Positions 12,277 to 23,258 of a stretch of 64,000 nt of DNA are shown in pieces. The notes under the pieces are model-generated. The model was given only the letters and a program-made list of their open reading frames with translations, had not been told where the DNA came from and did not search any database. The position numbers were made by a program, and so were the translations under genes. Source of the DNA: Meghimatium bilineatum (Eukaryota > Mollusca > Gastropoda > Stylommatophora > Philomycidae); the NCBI GenBank assembly GCA_034231615.1, contig CM067319.1, positions 2,314,501-2,378,500 on the forward strand, read 5' to 3'. Position 1 is the stretch's first letter; each line of letters starts with the position of its first letter.

Positions 12277-12640
12277 TCAGGTGACATGCCGGATGGCGTA
12301 GGCGGTCATGGCTCTCCACAGCTCTCTGTCTACAGTATTATGTATCAAGGTCGTTGTTGTTTCCTTGCCGTGCCAGGTTGTCAAACTGTCTAATATTTTT
12401 TCACGTTGTCGCCCTCTGTCTCTGTTGCCTTCAATTTTGCCAGTTGTGACTATGTTCTCTAAACCTGCCTGTCTCATGAAGTGGCCAAAAAAAGAAGATT
12501 GCCTTTTTCTTATATTGTTGATTAAGGTCCTTTTCCCATTTGACTCTTTCAACACCTCTACATTAGTTTTTTTTGGCAGTTTATGGTATTCTCAGCATTC
12601 TTCTGTAGAACCACATCTCTATTGCAAAATGTTTTCATTA
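12277..12640 (-). pseudogene. 5'-truncated LINE, C-terminal tail
   Basis: The minus strand encodes AIEMWFYRRMLRIP (interrupted), then LINNIRKRQSSFFGHFMRQA, then GKIEGNRDRGRQREK and a final LWRAMTAYAIRH. This is the post-RT C-terminal pattern of many non-LTR retrotransposons (E-W-RRM-R, GH-R, G-RGRQR). No RT core is present, consistent with 5' truncation. Confidence 0.75.
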
Positions 12641-12918
12641 ATTAAACTTGAAAAAAATTCCTTAATACTATCTTGGAAAATTTCATTACTGCAAACTTGT
12701 AAAAATACATGAATATAAATTTGAAGAACTTCAATAATACATAGATGGAAAAATTCTTGATTATAAACTTGGAAAACTAGAATGGTAATGAACGTGCACT
12801 TGAAATAGCACAAATTTGCCAAGACTAACATAATAGAAACCGTGAAAAAATACATTTTCTTGAACAGCAAGGACATAGTGAAAAACTTACATTTACATAA
12901 ACGTCTTCTCCCGCGTTG

Positions 12919-13045
12919 GTTCTCAAACTCCTGCAGATTAGCAGGATGTAGTCCAGAGAATGACATTCGTTATGCCAGGATGTACAGATTGACTGCAATC
13001 TCAACGCTTTATGGCCTGAAACATCCGACTTCAGCTTAACTTTCG
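12919..13045 (-). mobile_element. SINE (family A) copy
   Basis: Plus-strand text TTCTCAAACTCCTGCAGATT then AGCAGGATGTAGTCCAGAGA, followed by the shared CTGCAATCT...ACATCCGACTTCAGC body. In SINE orientation (minus) it ends GAGTTTGAGAA. Other copies: 23724, 42703, 44505, 58005, 59418, 60027. Confidence 0.7.
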
Positions 13046-13213
13046 ATGGATGATTAAATCAAACGTCACCCTAAATCCTTCTTACTTGTCTAATATTACA
13101 TACATGGCATCTCACACTGGTGCTATTTTTTGATACACTTCAGGATCCCGGCAACACAGACAACACATCAATAAAAATGAAAACAGTACGTTTAAATACA
13201 CACACAAATGTTA

Positions 13214-13272
13214 GATATCCATGGCGTAGTGGTCGTTTTGTGGTCGTGGATTCGAATCTTGTTCACGACATC
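13214..13272 (+). mobile_element. tRNA-derived SINE head
   Basis: A-box TGGCGTAGTGG at 13222 fits TRGYNNARNGG exactly; B-box-like GGATTCGAATC at 13248 follows at tRNA-like spacing. No cloverleaf 3' acceptor is seen, so this is a SINE promoter rather than a working tRNA gene. A 37-bp direct duplication (ATTACGTG..GTGAGTGGTACC) follows at about 13332-13400. Confidence 0.6.
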
Positions 13273-13879
13273 TTGTTTATAAAGTGCATTTTTTTTCAGA
13301 GGTTCTGTGGAATTATCCCTTGAAGCTACTTAATTACGTGATGTGAGTGGTACCCTCAGCAGACTGAATTACGTGGTGTGAGTGGTACCATCAGCAGGCG
13401 ACGTGTTGAGAGAGACGGAGTACATATGGGGTAACCATAGTACAATAACGTCAATCCTCTACGCTTTATGGACCTTCTTTGAAACTGGATAAATGTACCA
13501 ACACATCAAGGAAAAAATTCAAGATAAGGTGCACAGTCGTGGACAAGTCATGCTGCCATCACAATAGCAAGTTCAATACCCATGAAGGCCAACTCCTTGC
13601 TTGAAGTGGTGGGGAGTGGGACTTAGTCTAGCCAATGGAGACTAGAAACAAAGATTAGTTAGAACATCCCTGGCATCGAGCAGCACCACAGTCCTGCTCA
13701 AGCAATCACAGGTGCTGAAGTCGGAGATACCAGGCCGAGAGACATACTAGCAACCACGTTATCACGCATCATCACGAGAAAACACACAACACAATTTCAG
13801 ATCATTTTTCAAGACGGGACAATATCTTTTTCAAATGTTATGGAACTGTGGTCAATAGATATACATCAAGATACACTTG

Positions 13880-13880
<1 letters not shown>
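13273..13880. other. No gene seen
   Basis: Unique-looking sequence without recognisable coding or RNA content, ending in a CA microsatellite at 13883-13914. Confidence 0.5.
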
Positions 13881-13917
<37 letters not shown>

Positions 13918-14036
13918 GATTGAACGCAACTAAGACGACACACCAATCACGCACCAGGGGAAGACAATAAACAATGGACCGCTCGTTTAGTAGATTTGTC
14001 GGTCACAAATATGTGAACATGAACACCAAAACTGCA

Positions 14037-14440
14037 CTATATATAATACTATCGCTATGCTATCTATCCAAATGTGGACACTAACAACAGAATCAAAACT
14101 AAAACTTGTTACAACAGAAATGACATGTCTACATATATCTCGGAGTAACAATAAGCGACAGAATCAGGAACGAAAACATCAGAACAAATGTCAATCCTGG
14201 AGTACATCAGAAGACAACAGATTAAGTGGTTTTAGCATGATTCCAAACTACCATCAGACAGTGCCCCAAAAAAAGCATTACTATACAGACATGATGATAA
14301 AAAGTCAGGGGCAGAACATGCAAACGATGGATTACAGAAATAAAAGAGCGACGAAAAAAATCAAATGAAGTACACAAAAAGGCCATCTCCAGAGAACTAC
14401 CCCTGACGCTGCATGCAAGGCCTAAAGCTTATCTGCAGAT
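14037..14440 (+). pseudogene. 5'-truncated LINE tail (family B)
   Basis: Frameshifted plus-strand pieces read MWTLTTESKLKLVTTEM, QQIKWF, LPSDSAPKKALLYRHDDKKS and KKAISRELPLTL. These are in the order of a LINE C-terminal region (E-WTLT, IKWF, YRHD-KK-GRP). The minus-strand copy at 35560-35770 is the same family, including the KKAISRE end. Confidence 0.65.
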
Positions 14441-14672
14441 AACTATTCTAGCATTGACGTTGCATGCACGGCATAAAGACTATCTCCAGAAAACTATTCT
14501 ACCCTTGGCGATGTATGCAAGGCCTAAAGGTTGTCTGCAGATAAATATTCTACCCTTGGCGATGCATGCAAGGCCTAAAGGTTGTCTGCAGAGAACTACC
14601 CCTGACGGTGCATACAAGGTATAAAGGTTGTCTGCAGAGAACTACCCCTGACGCTGCATACAAGGTATAAAG
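14390..14672. repeat. Tandem repeat of about 46 bp seeded from LINE end, about 6 copies
   Basis: Unit contains GAGAACTACCCCTGACGCTG and CAAGGCCTAAAGGTTGTCTG. The first unit is the sequence encoding SRELPLTL at the end of the LINE tail, so the repeat begins inside the element. Confidence 0.88.
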
Positions 14673-14679
14673 GAATATA

Positions 14680-15400
14680 AAGCAAAAAGAAAGATAGAAA
14701 TAAGTCAGTTTTGGTTCAGTTGAATGTGCTTCTTCTAGTGAGGTACGCCCACTATAACCACGGACATGAGTTAATTTGGTTATATCACATCTTTACAGCC
14801 ATCAAAACTTAGTAGAGGTTGCAGTTCTTATATTCCAGCCACCACGACCTCCGTTACTGGTATATAATTTTTGCTGGTAACCAATACTTTAAGACTCGGT
14901 CAGTCACTTCGCGTGCATCAACGAAAAAAATGCCAGATTTCTGCTTTAAGACCAGCAACAAAGTTGATACCTGAGTTTTTGTTATTATCGTGAGACACAT
15001 GATCTGAAATAATTTAAGTAAATGGAGACATGAGGAAGGAATTGAAAGAACAAAAAAACCGGCTGACGCACCAAATGCTGACGTCTCCAGACTCCTGAGA
15101 AAAAAATAATCTTTTTTCAAGGGAAATAATCTGGAGAGGAAGTAATGATGAATTGGCGTACATAAGGGAGATAAGAGATAACTTTAAAATAAGAACAAAT
15201 GAGTGTACATGAGAAGGGGATCCTAAGCCAGTAAGACGCAGCTGTAGTATTCTTTAAGATTCATAGTTTATGTGCTTGTAATACGTTTATTGTTATTATA
15301 TTCAAACTGGTAGGATATAGTACGTTTGAGAATAAGTGTTTCATTACTAGCACTAGATTCGTTCGGATCCCGTCGGGAAGGGTCGTTCCGTCTGGACGAA
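14680..15400. other. No gene seen
   Basis: No recognisable domain. A minus-strand frame at 14854-15120 has no family motif and ends in unremarkable sequence. Confidence 0.45.
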
Positions 15401-15469
15401 ATTTATTGAGTTGCTTACAATCATTTACCTCACATTTCTAATGGGCTTGCCATCCCGGCTCACCCTATG

Positions 15470-16285
15470 GGATCAAAAGCGAGTATAACATCATACAGTC
15501 TATAACCGCCTGCTTCCAATTCATCGAATACAGTCCATAACCAATATTTTATGAATGAATAAATGCGAATGTCTCGGTTAAAGAGTGGTTCGCCATCTTC
15601 ATTGACGAAAACCATTGATGTTCGTTCATTAAAGCGACGTTGATCAGACTTAATACTATGTTTACGATTGGGATTTCTCTACCAGTTTTAGCAGCATTCT
15701 AAATCTCACTTGTTTCAATAACACGCATTAACTGATACGACTTTGCTACTCTATTATGTTGACGGAAAAAGTCGACCGATTTTATCCAGAATTTCTCTTT
15801 CGCATGTATCATTTGCTGCGTCTGATTGTCGAACATCTGGTGCTTGAGCACAGTCCAAATTATACAACTCAATCGACTGTGGAACTTTGCTGTACGATGG
15901 TTGCAAATGGAACGTTCAATGAAGTGTTCGTCCATGAACTTTTAAAACCTATAGACCTCGACCTTGACAATTAGTAATTGTCTGTTATAAGAGCGAATAT
16001 TCTCGCGAAAATGTGTGTATATAGGGTGTGTATTATCAGAGAACATCAAGCGCAGGAACTCTTGATACTCCTGCTGATTACCATGGATTTTTTTGGCTTT
16101 GGAAGCATGATCTTTCGCATTCGGCAATAACTTGTCAACTTGCTATCGTTAGAACGTTTCTTCCAAACAATTTCTAGCATCACAAAATGGACATATAATA
16201 TCGAAACTTGCACAGTTATGCGCACTGGACTTCTTCTAATACAAACATGTAGCGAACATGATCTCCTCATTACCAACAGCATATT
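15470..16285 (-). pseudogene. Helitron Rep/helicase N-terminal region fragment
   Basis: On the minus strand: ASFDIICPFCDARN (a CxxC zinc-finger-like block), then YQEFLRLMFSDNTHPI, then THFRENIRSYN. After a diverged stretch come FVNEDGEPLFNRDIRIYS and GYRLYDV. This order is what I know of Helitron-like proteins upstream of the Rep domain: CPFC...NF, then FR-NIR-YN, then RDI-Y. Stops and frameshifts are frequent. A second copy with the same blocks lies at 29366-29960, which supports a dispersed element. The assignment rests on motif order only. Confidence 0.5.
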
Positions 16286-16706
16286 TCAGAGCCCAATCCG
16301 AAACCGGACCTCCTGCATGCACCCTCGATTAAACTACTGGCATCTTAACGATTATATAATTGTAAGAAGAAAGGACGGCCAAAATGTTCGAGTGACAAAA
16401 TCCATGTGTGGTGCAGGCTGCTGGACTGACCATCGTTTTATTGTGTCAAAACTAAGAATTCTCATCCAGCCTGCCAGCCGCCCACAGGAAAACACATCAA
16501 AGAAACGTATAGGCATCAGAAAGCTACCAAATATAAACACACAACAGTCCCTAGCCTTTACTCTTGATGAATGTTGAAATCTGCACTACCAGAACAAGAT
16601 GTAGATTCGAACTGGACATATTTGAGCAAGCAAATTTACGACACTGCTACGGAGGAACTAGGTCATTCTATCAAGAAACAAAATGACTGGTTTGATGAGA
16701 AGGATT
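16255..16706 (+). pseudogene. LINE endonuclease C-terminus and linker
   Basis: Encodes HDLLITNSIFQSP, RNRTSCMHPR, HLNDYIIVRR, then MCGAGCWTDHRFIVSKL. This is the end of an APE-type endonuclease of RTE/BovB-like LINEs: the D-Y block and the TDHR motif with the catalytic Asp and His. The linker block ending IKKQNDWFDEKD follows in another frame. Then the element jumps directly to its 3' tail, so the whole reverse transcriptase is deleted. Confidence 0.8.
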
Positions 16707-17260
16707 AAAGAAATCATTAAAGAAATGTTACATAAAAAAAACACAGTGACTTACCAACTTTCACTATTACTTCTTCATCCAAAGATCAAGATGGAAATTA
16801 AAAAACAAATAATATCTACAATTTTTATACCAACACTGCGCTACCAATGTCAAACATGGTCTTTAACAGGTTCGCAGCAAAGAAAAATTGTCATATGTGA
16901 AATGAAGTGTCTGAGAAAAGCTGCAATGGTTACCAAACTAGATAAAATACGAAATGAAGAAATTAGGAAAACAGTTGGTATAATATCATGTATCGAACAT
17001 ATTGAGAGAGCAAGTAAAATGGTTCGGTCACCTTATGAGAATGAAGCCAAACCAAATACCAATAAGAACATATAATACAAGAATATCGGGGCGTAAAGCC
17101 AAAGGTAGACCAAAAAACGGTGGATAGAAAACATTAAGATAACCATGAACAAACATGGACTAAATGCAACCTCGGCGACACATCTGGCCTTGAAACGACA
17201 TCTTAAGATACCACCCCTACGCTTAACGGCAAGTGTGAATGTGATCAACAATCATTTACC
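16707..17260 (+). pseudogene. LINE 3' tail (family C), internally deleted copy
   Basis: Plus-strand frame includes IISTIFIPTLRYQCQTWSLT, EMKCLRKAAMVTKLDKIRNE, and then, in shifted frames, SGRKAKGRPK and MNKHGLNATSATHL. This is the typical end of a non-LTR RT protein. The minus-strand copy at 56935-57210 is the same family. Confidence 0.75.
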
Positions 17261-17319
17261 TGGGGATTGACAATATACAATAGACATAAAAAAAACACCA
17301 CCTTCTCAAAGCATACTTA

Positions 17320-17716
17320 AAGGATCCAGTCAACGTCTAAATAAGAAACACTCAATTGCAAACGGAAAATATGCAAAATAAACTACGTCATATGAGGGAC
17401 TCATGGCTGAATAAGAAAGCAGATGAGATACACAGATTTGCAGACACAAACTATTTGAGAAACTTCTATGATGCACTTAAAACGTTTATATGGTCGAACT
17501 TCGTCAGGATCTTGTCCACTTCTCAATGCACATGAAACACAACTAATCGTAGAGAAACATAAAATTCTGCAGCGCTGGGTAGAACACTTTGAGCATATTT
17601 GGACTAATCCATCATCAATAAATGAAGAGGCAACCAACCGACTACCACAGGTTCCTCTCAATGAAATGCTAGGTGACATCCCTACTTTAGAGGAAACTCG
17701 TAAAGTAATTCATCAG
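17320..17716 (+). pseudogene. LINE endonuclease-RT linker fragment
   Basis: Pieces NKLRHMRDSWLNKKADEIHR, FYDALKTF, and then WVEHFEHIWTNPSSINEEAT with RLPQVP match the linker between endonuclease and reverse transcriptase in the same RTE/BovB-like group as 16255-16706. It ends abruptly at about 17716 where Penelope-like sequence begins, suggesting insertion or recombination there. Confidence 0.75.
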
Positions 17717-18155
17717 TGTCTGGAGACAAGTTCCCCCCTCCCACCGACACCTTCCCTTGCCACCACCCGTGTCTCACGTGCTTGTTTGCCTTCCGTAACT
17801 CTTTCATCCAGTTTCCTAAGTCTGTATTCCACATCCACCATTCATGTGTCTTCCGCAACGTCGTGTACGTTATTACTCGCAAACGATGCAACCTGATTTG
17901 CATCGGCAGGACGAGGAGATTTATAGCCTCTAGTTTTGCTGAACACATTCGTGACATCCGTAACCATGACACTTCTCCGTTTGCCCTCCACTACACCAAT
18001 AACTCTCGCCGAGGTGCACAAGACATTCAGATCAACGGCTTGGTCTTCTGTCATTCTGGTGACCGGCAGCGTTTCTCGTTAGAGAACCAACTGATTCTTA
18101 ATGTCTGCACTCTGAAGCCACATGTCATTTACGATAAGCTATACTTCCAATAACT
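17717..18155 (+). pseudogene. Penelope-like element, GIY-YIG endonuclease end
   Basis: The frame encodes CHHPCLTCLFAF (the Cys/His block before the nuclease), then NVVYVITRKRCNLICIGRTR (the GIY-YIG core as VVY..CIG), then AEHIRDIRNHD, and finally FSLENQLIL with the catalytic Glu. This order is diagnostic of Penelope-like retroelement C-termini. The reverse transcriptase is missing; the fragment joins a LINE linker upstream. Confidence 0.85.
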
Positions 18156-18900
18156 TCTTACCTCGTTTCGTCTGCCTGCTCTTCTTTTCTGCTGCCCCTC
18201 CATTCATTCTTACTACCTTTCCCCTATCCATCTTTCTTTTGTCCCTTTTCTGTATACCGTTGCACTGTATTGTGGCAGTTCGGCCTGGACCTCCACTAAG
18301 GGGTTGAAGTTACTGCGACTCGCCATGTATGGTTGATGTGCTGATACTCCCCCCCCCTTTTTCCTTTAGCATCTACGTCCCTGCCTTACGCTTGGGTTCT
18401 TGATCGACGCGCATTCTCTCAACCCACTCTGGCTTTTCGGCCATTCATACAATTGTATTGCCTCTAATTGCCCGTGGATTCCCGTCTTTCTACCGGTGGG
18501 AACGGGCATTGGTCTACTATTATAATCTAGTATCTTGTTTTAACACGTCCTCTTTTCAAGCGGAAACTTTGGAGATAAGTATTTTACATTTTTAAATTTA
18601 TCTAATTTTTCATGCATTATATCTTATCTATATGCACTTTTTACTTTTTTCTGTGCATTTTTCCCTCCTTAGTTACCACTATCTTTTCCTCATACACTCT
18701 TCTTCCCTGTCATGCTGCCCTATCTTTGCTTCATCCGTTTTCCATTCGCTATTGTACTTCTCTCTTTTTATTTCCTTCTTATCACAACCATGTTTGTCTC
18801 TATGTAAGATTTGTTGACTGTGGTATTTTGTTTGTCCTGATGAAGGCTTTTTAGTTGAAACGTCGTCTGTCAATGTGTGTCGCTGTTATGTTGTTTTATG
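18156..18900 (+). mobile_element. Penelope-like element 3' untranslated/terminal region
   Basis: Pyrimidine-rich, non-coding, immediately after the GIY-YIG frame, ending with the GAAACGTCG-containing terminal motif. Short TTC-rich open frames here (18612-18854) are composition artefacts. Confidence 0.6.
18834..18867 (+). ncRNA. Candidate hammerhead ribozyme core in Penelope terminus
   Basis: CTGATGA (18837-18843), a short hairpin GGC-TTTTTA-GTT, then GAAAC (18857-18861) and GTC sites. This is the conserved hammerhead order. Hammerhead motifs are known in the terminal repeats of Penelope-like elements. Helix II is reduced to G-U pairs and helix I is not obvious, so activity is doubtful. Confidence 0.45.
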
Positions 18901-19069
18901 ACTTATTTTGGTAACACATACCTTTTTTAAAATTCATTTTGATATTTGCCCTGTGTTACCCCAGCCACCCATTTCCTATTTAGGGTTGTTAGCCGAGACT
19001 GAAACATTTATCCCTTCAACAAGGTGTCGTGTCGTTTAATATGTCCAAATACTTCATGTGTTTGATGTT

Positions 19070-19480
19070 CATTTCCTTTAATAGTTTTTTTTAATCATAC
19101 AAAGTGTTGCTGGAGTCTCCTCGTTCGTTTTCTTCTCTTTCCATGAGTTTCTACCCATTCTTCTATTTATGCACATCTCAAAGTCTGCCTTCGAGTTGTT
19201 TCATCATTCAAATAGGTTTGTTTGTTTGTTGTTCTGCGTTAATATAGAAATAGTGTATCATTTTATAATTCTTATTTTTATGCTCTTCTTTGTAATTTGT
19301 TTAGAAGTTAATATTTTCTTCATTTTATTACATATACGCTTTGCCATTCTTCTTCTTCTTTTAACTTCTGTTTCACTTCTACCATCTTGTGTGGTTATGT
19401 ATCCGAGGTATTCATAACGATCTAGGTGTTGTAGTTTCTCTCCATGTATTTTTACGTTTAGCTCATATTCCCCGCGTTTT
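19070..19480 (-). pseudogene. LINE RT C-terminal fragment
   Basis: Minus-strand frame: ELNVKIHGEKLQHLDRYEYL, GYITTQDGRSETEVKRR, MAKRICNKMKKILTSKQI, then FEMCINRRMGRNSWKEK. Same blocks as the plus-strand copy at 25432-26100 (YLGH, GRCETEVQRR, LLTSKQ). It directly abuts the 24-bp array starting at 19488. Confidence 0.75.
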
Positions 19481-19487
19481 CAGCAGA

Positions 19488-20340
19488 TCTAGGTATGCTG
19501 TACTGTGCAGATCTATCTATGCTGTATTGTGTAGATCTGTCTATGCTGTACTGTGCCGATCTAGGTAAGCTGTATTGTGCAGATCTACGTATGCTGTACT
19601 GTGCAGATCCAGGTATGCTGTACTGTGCAGATCTGCCTATGCTGTACTGTGCAAATGATCTACGTATGCTGTAATGTGCAGATCTAGGTATACTGTACTG
19701 TGCAGATCTAGGTATGCTGTACTGTGTAGATCTGTCTATGCTGTACTGTGCAGATCCAGGTATGCTGTACTGTGCAGATATGCCTATGCAGTACTGTGCA
19801 AATGATCTACGTATGCTGTAATGTGCAGATCTACGTATGCTGTACTGTGCAGATCCAGGTATGCTGTACTGTGCAGATCTGCCTATGCTGTACTGTGCAA
19901 ATGATCTACGTATGCTGTAATGTGCAGATCCAGGTATGCTGTACTGTGCAGATCTACGTATGCTGTACTGTGTAGATCTGTCTATGCTGTACTGTGCAAA
20001 TCTAGGTATGCTGTACTGTGCAGATCTACGTATGCTGTACTGTGCAGATCTAGGTATGATGTACTGTGCAGATCTAGGTATGCTGTACTGTGCAGATCTA
20101 GGTATGCTGTACTGTGCAGATCTACGTATGCTGTACTGTGCAGATCTAGGTATGCTGTACTGTGCAGATCTGTCTATGCTGTACTGTGCAGATCTAGGTA
20201 TGTTCTACTGTGTATATTTAGGTATGCTGTACTGTGCAGATCTACGTATGCTGTACTGTGCAGATCTAGGTATGCTGTACTGTGCAGATCTAGGTATGCT
20301 GTACTGTGCAGATCTACGTATGCTGTACTGTGCAGATCTT
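19488..20340. repeat. 24-bp tandem repeat, about 35 copies
   Basis: Unit GTACTGTGCAGATCTAGGTA plus TGCT, with ACGT and CTGTCT variants. 24 bp is 8 codons, so two plus frames stay open for about 145 residues (CADLGMLY repeats); these are artefacts. Confidence 0.97.
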
Positions 20341-20364
20341 CAAACACTGTGTAGCATTATAAAA

Positions 20365-20525
20365 GCATGTGTTTTATGAAATCGATTCTGAATATATGTT
20401 ATAAAATCATGTGTTTTATGAAATCTGTTCTAAATATCCGTTATAAAATCATGTATTTAAAAAAATCTATTCTGAATATCCGTTATAAAATCATGTGTTT
20501 TATTAAATCTGTTCTGAACATCCGT
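20365..20525. repeat. Tandem repeat of about 42 bp, 4 copies
   Basis: Unit includes AAATCATGTGTTTTATGAAA and TCTGTTCTGAATATCCG. It follows the 24-bp array with no gap of note. No gene seen from 20530 to 21060. Confidence 0.88.
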
Positions 20526-21059
20526 TCTACCTCCGTACTAAATGAATAGCCTAGCCAGATAATTGCTGCTGTGAGCGTCAAGGGAATTAATGACTGATAG
20601 TGATCCGGAATTTTTTTTAAATGACAATATCCACTAGCTTCTAGCCATTCCGTGATCATTATGTCGCTCAGAGACTGAGGGAGGGGAGAGTGAGAGAATG
20701 TGATAATTGATTTTCGGTACAGTTATTCTTGATACTATTATGCATTTCAAAAATGGAGCCAAGACCATTCCATAATCGTATGGTGTCCACATGATGAGTT
20801 GCTTATTACTGTTGTACTGTGGCTAATTTAGCGTGTACCTTGCAATTATTTTTCGTGCATGCTAAAGATATAACTGGGAGAGTACATCCAGATTGCTGTG
20901 TTTATACTTAACACGTTAAAACTCAAATACTATATATATTAGCTATACATACCCAATAAAAAAGTTAAGGATGACGTTTACCAACACCGCTAAGTTAGAA
21001 GAAAGAAAAAAAGTAGAACTATTCATAGTAGAGCATAACAAGTTATCAGTTACAATCAG

Positions 21060-21140
21060 CGCTATATTTCATACGCTATATTTCATACGCTATATTTCAT
21101 ACGCTATATGTCATACGCTATATTTCGTACGGTATATTTT
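21060..21140. repeat. 14-bp tandem repeat, about 6 copies
   Basis: Unit ATACGCTATATTTC. Confidence 0.9.
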
Positions 21141-21269
21141 ATAATCCATTGGAAATTTCTAGGCACAATATTCCCGTAGGTTGCCATTACTTTAGGTAAG
21201 GAACAACCGTTAATCGAGCACCGTAAAGAGAACACATTCGTTCTAGTCGGCCATTTTGGCAAATTTTTA

Positions 21270-21556
21270 TTATAAACACATTGAATATTCCAGAGTGTTG
21301 GTTACTAAACACAATAACAAAAAGAAAACTACGCCTGTTTGGTCATATAAAGAGACATAACTGTTTAGAAAGACAAATAATGGAGGGAAGAGTACCTGGG
21401 AAGAGGAGAAGAGGCAGACCAAGAAGACGATGGACTGACGACATTAAAGATAACATGAATACATCGCTAGAAAATGCAAGCCACATCGCCCAAGACAGAG
21501 AGAGGTTCAGAGAGTTCATTGGGAAGACAACGTTCTGGAAGGAATACGTCACATGA
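21270..21556 (+). pseudogene. LINE C-terminal tail (family D), 3' end intact
   Basis: Frame: TKRKLRLFGHIKRHNCLERQ, then GRVPGKRRRGRPRRRWTDDI, then REFIGKTTFWKEYVT and a stop at 21554-21556. The GH-R, RRGRPRRRW-DDI blocks are typical of LINE protein ends. The last codons, TACGTCACATGA, are the start of the adjacent 20-bp repeat. Confidence 0.75.
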
Positions 21557-21622
21557 CACACACATACGTCACATGACACACACATACGTCACATGACACA
21601 CACATACGTCACATGACACATA
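21543..21622. repeat. 20-bp tandem repeat seeded at a LINE stop codon, 4 copies
   Basis: Unit TACGTCACATGACACACACA. The first unit supplies the LINE's final YVT-stop codons, so the duplication started across the stop. Confidence 0.92.
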
Positions 21623-21907
21623 TTTTATAACACTAGAATGAATGTGCGTGAAATAACAGCACATCAATCAAAACAAGCCTCATTTTCAAAATAAATGAAT
21701 AATAGGCGCAGATTATCGTTGTGATCACCGTGTGTGCAATTCATTCTTTGTGATACATTCAATGAATCGATGTTGCCAGAAAATGCTGAGCTTTTTAACA
21801 ACTGCCCAATTGGTGCAACTGCCTATCATTGATGCTAAACTACCGGAAGCAGCTCATGAAGAGTTGTGAATCTATTTCATTGTCGTGCCCCACACACGGA
21901 ATTACTG

Positions 21908-22012
21908 GTGCTTAAATATTGTCACTCTATTGCTTAAATATTGTCACTCTATTGCTTAAATATTGTCACTCTATTGCTTAAATATTGTTTCACTATTGTT
22001 TAAATTAAATTA
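21908..22012. repeat. 20-bp tandem repeat, left part
   Basis: Unit ATTGCTTAAATATTGTCACT. The array is interrupted at 22012 by a LINE tail and continues at 22408-22650. Confidence 0.92.
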
Positions 22013-22019
22013 AATAAAT

Positions 22020-22405
22020 TACTGAGTTTCAAGAACAAATGTCTTCGTAGGATAACTAACACCCATTGGAGTGAATTCAAATCGAATGATAAAATCAGAG
22101 AAGAGACACATCAAAATTTCATCACAGATGTTATCAGAAAACGCCGTTGGTCCTACATCGGGCATGTCCTACGCGTAGACACCAACAGAATACACCACCA
22201 ATCTCTTGAATAGATACCTACAGGAAAAAGAGCACGGGGTAGACCAAAAGAAACACTCAGAAGAACAATACTTAGAGAAAGTAAAACAACCAATATTCAT
22301 ACTATTCAAGAACTGCACAGAATAGCTTTTAACAGACAGAATTGGAGAGATCTGACCTCTGCCCTAAGCGCTAACTTCAGCTCAAAAGGAAAATGAATGA
22401 ATGAA
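22020..22405 (+). mobile_element. 5'-truncated LINE inserted in a 20-bp array
   Basis: Encodes NKCLRRITNTHWSEFKSND, then IRKRRWSYIGHVLRVDTNRI, KRARGRPKETLRRTI, and NRQNWRDLTSALSANF before the stop. This is a very typical LINE tail (RITxTHW, RRRWxxIGHVLR, GRPK). The 3' end is AATGAATGAATGA, a short tail repeat. The same 20-bp repeat flanks both sides, so this is an insertion into a pre-existing array. Confidence 0.85.
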
Positions 22406-22407
22406 TT

Positions 22408-22650
22408 GTTTAAATATTGTTTATCTATTGCTTAAATATGATTTCTCTATTGCTTAAACATTGTCTTTCTATTGCTTAAATATTGCCTCTCTATTGCTTA
22501 GATATTGTCTCTTTATTGCTTAAATAGTGTCTCTCTATTGCTTAAATATTGCTTCTCTATTGCTTAAATATTGTCTCTCTATTGCTTAAATATTGTCTCT
22601 CTATTGCTTAAATATGTCTCTATATTGATTAAATAGTGTTTCTCTATTTC
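22408..22650. repeat. 20-bp tandem repeat, right part
   Basis: Continuation of the ATTGCTTAAATATTGTCTCT array, about 12 units, after the LINE insertion. Confidence 0.92.
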
Positions 22651-22659
22651 TAACACTGT

Positions 22660-22935
22660 TATTTACACAGGAGAATCAATAAAAGACAATAATGTCGTGG
22701 AAAAAAAAATGGAAATAACAATAGTACTTACGTGGAACCCACCATTTTTTTAGTTTCACTTGATGACAACTAACATACCATGAATAGAGGTCTACGGGAT
22801 GTAAACACGGAAAAATACACATAACAATACACATAGAAATACACATAACATTTTCGTTTGCAACGTTAATGCACAATACGCATCGTTTCGAGCAGTTAGG
22901 TCTTTGTCAAGAATACACAAAACAAACAGTGAAAA
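22660..22935 (-). mobile_element. Penelope-type terminal sequence, reverse orientation
   Basis: Minus strand carries CAAGTGAAACTAAAAAAATG followed by CACGTAAGTACTATTGTT, and CTTGACAAAG...CTCGAAACGATG upstream. The first motif recurs at 23115 (+), 31105 (-) and 35262 (+) next to Penelope coding fragments. It is read as a non-coding terminus. Confidence 0.5.
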
Positions 22936-23062
22936 GACAAATAAAATAATAAAAACAATTGTACAACCACAACGGTGACAATGATTGTCACCTTGAACTT
23001 CGTGCTGTTTACATATTTACGTTCTAGTTCCTCTGTGGTGGCAACATCGTTTTTACTGTTTT

Positions 23063-23180
23063 TGGTTGTCTTTTCACTGTTTGTTTCCTGTATTCATGAC
23101 CTTTATTGATAGTTGTCATTTGTCAAGTAAAACTACAAAATCTCTGTTCTACGTAAATATTATTGTTTACACATGGGAGC
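23063..23180 (+). mobile_element. Penelope-type terminal sequence
   Basis: Contains CAAGTAAAACTACAAAATC then TTCTACGTAAATATTATTG, matching the motif at 35262-35320. With 22660-22935 it forms a divergent pair separated by about 130 bp. Confidence 0.5.
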
Positions 23181-23258
23181 ACTTTTGTTTACACATGGGA
23201 GCACTTTTGTTTACACATGGGAGCACTTTTGTTTACAAATGGGATCACTTTTTTTACA
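23163..23258. repeat. 22-bp tandem repeat, 4 copies
   Basis: Unit TTTACACATGGGAGCACTTT plus TG. It begins directly at the end of the Penelope-type terminal motif. Confidence 0.92.

Noticed and set aside
19920..20379. Two plus frames of about 145 codons (CADLGMLY-type repeats)
   Set aside because: 24-bp tandem repeat artefacts.
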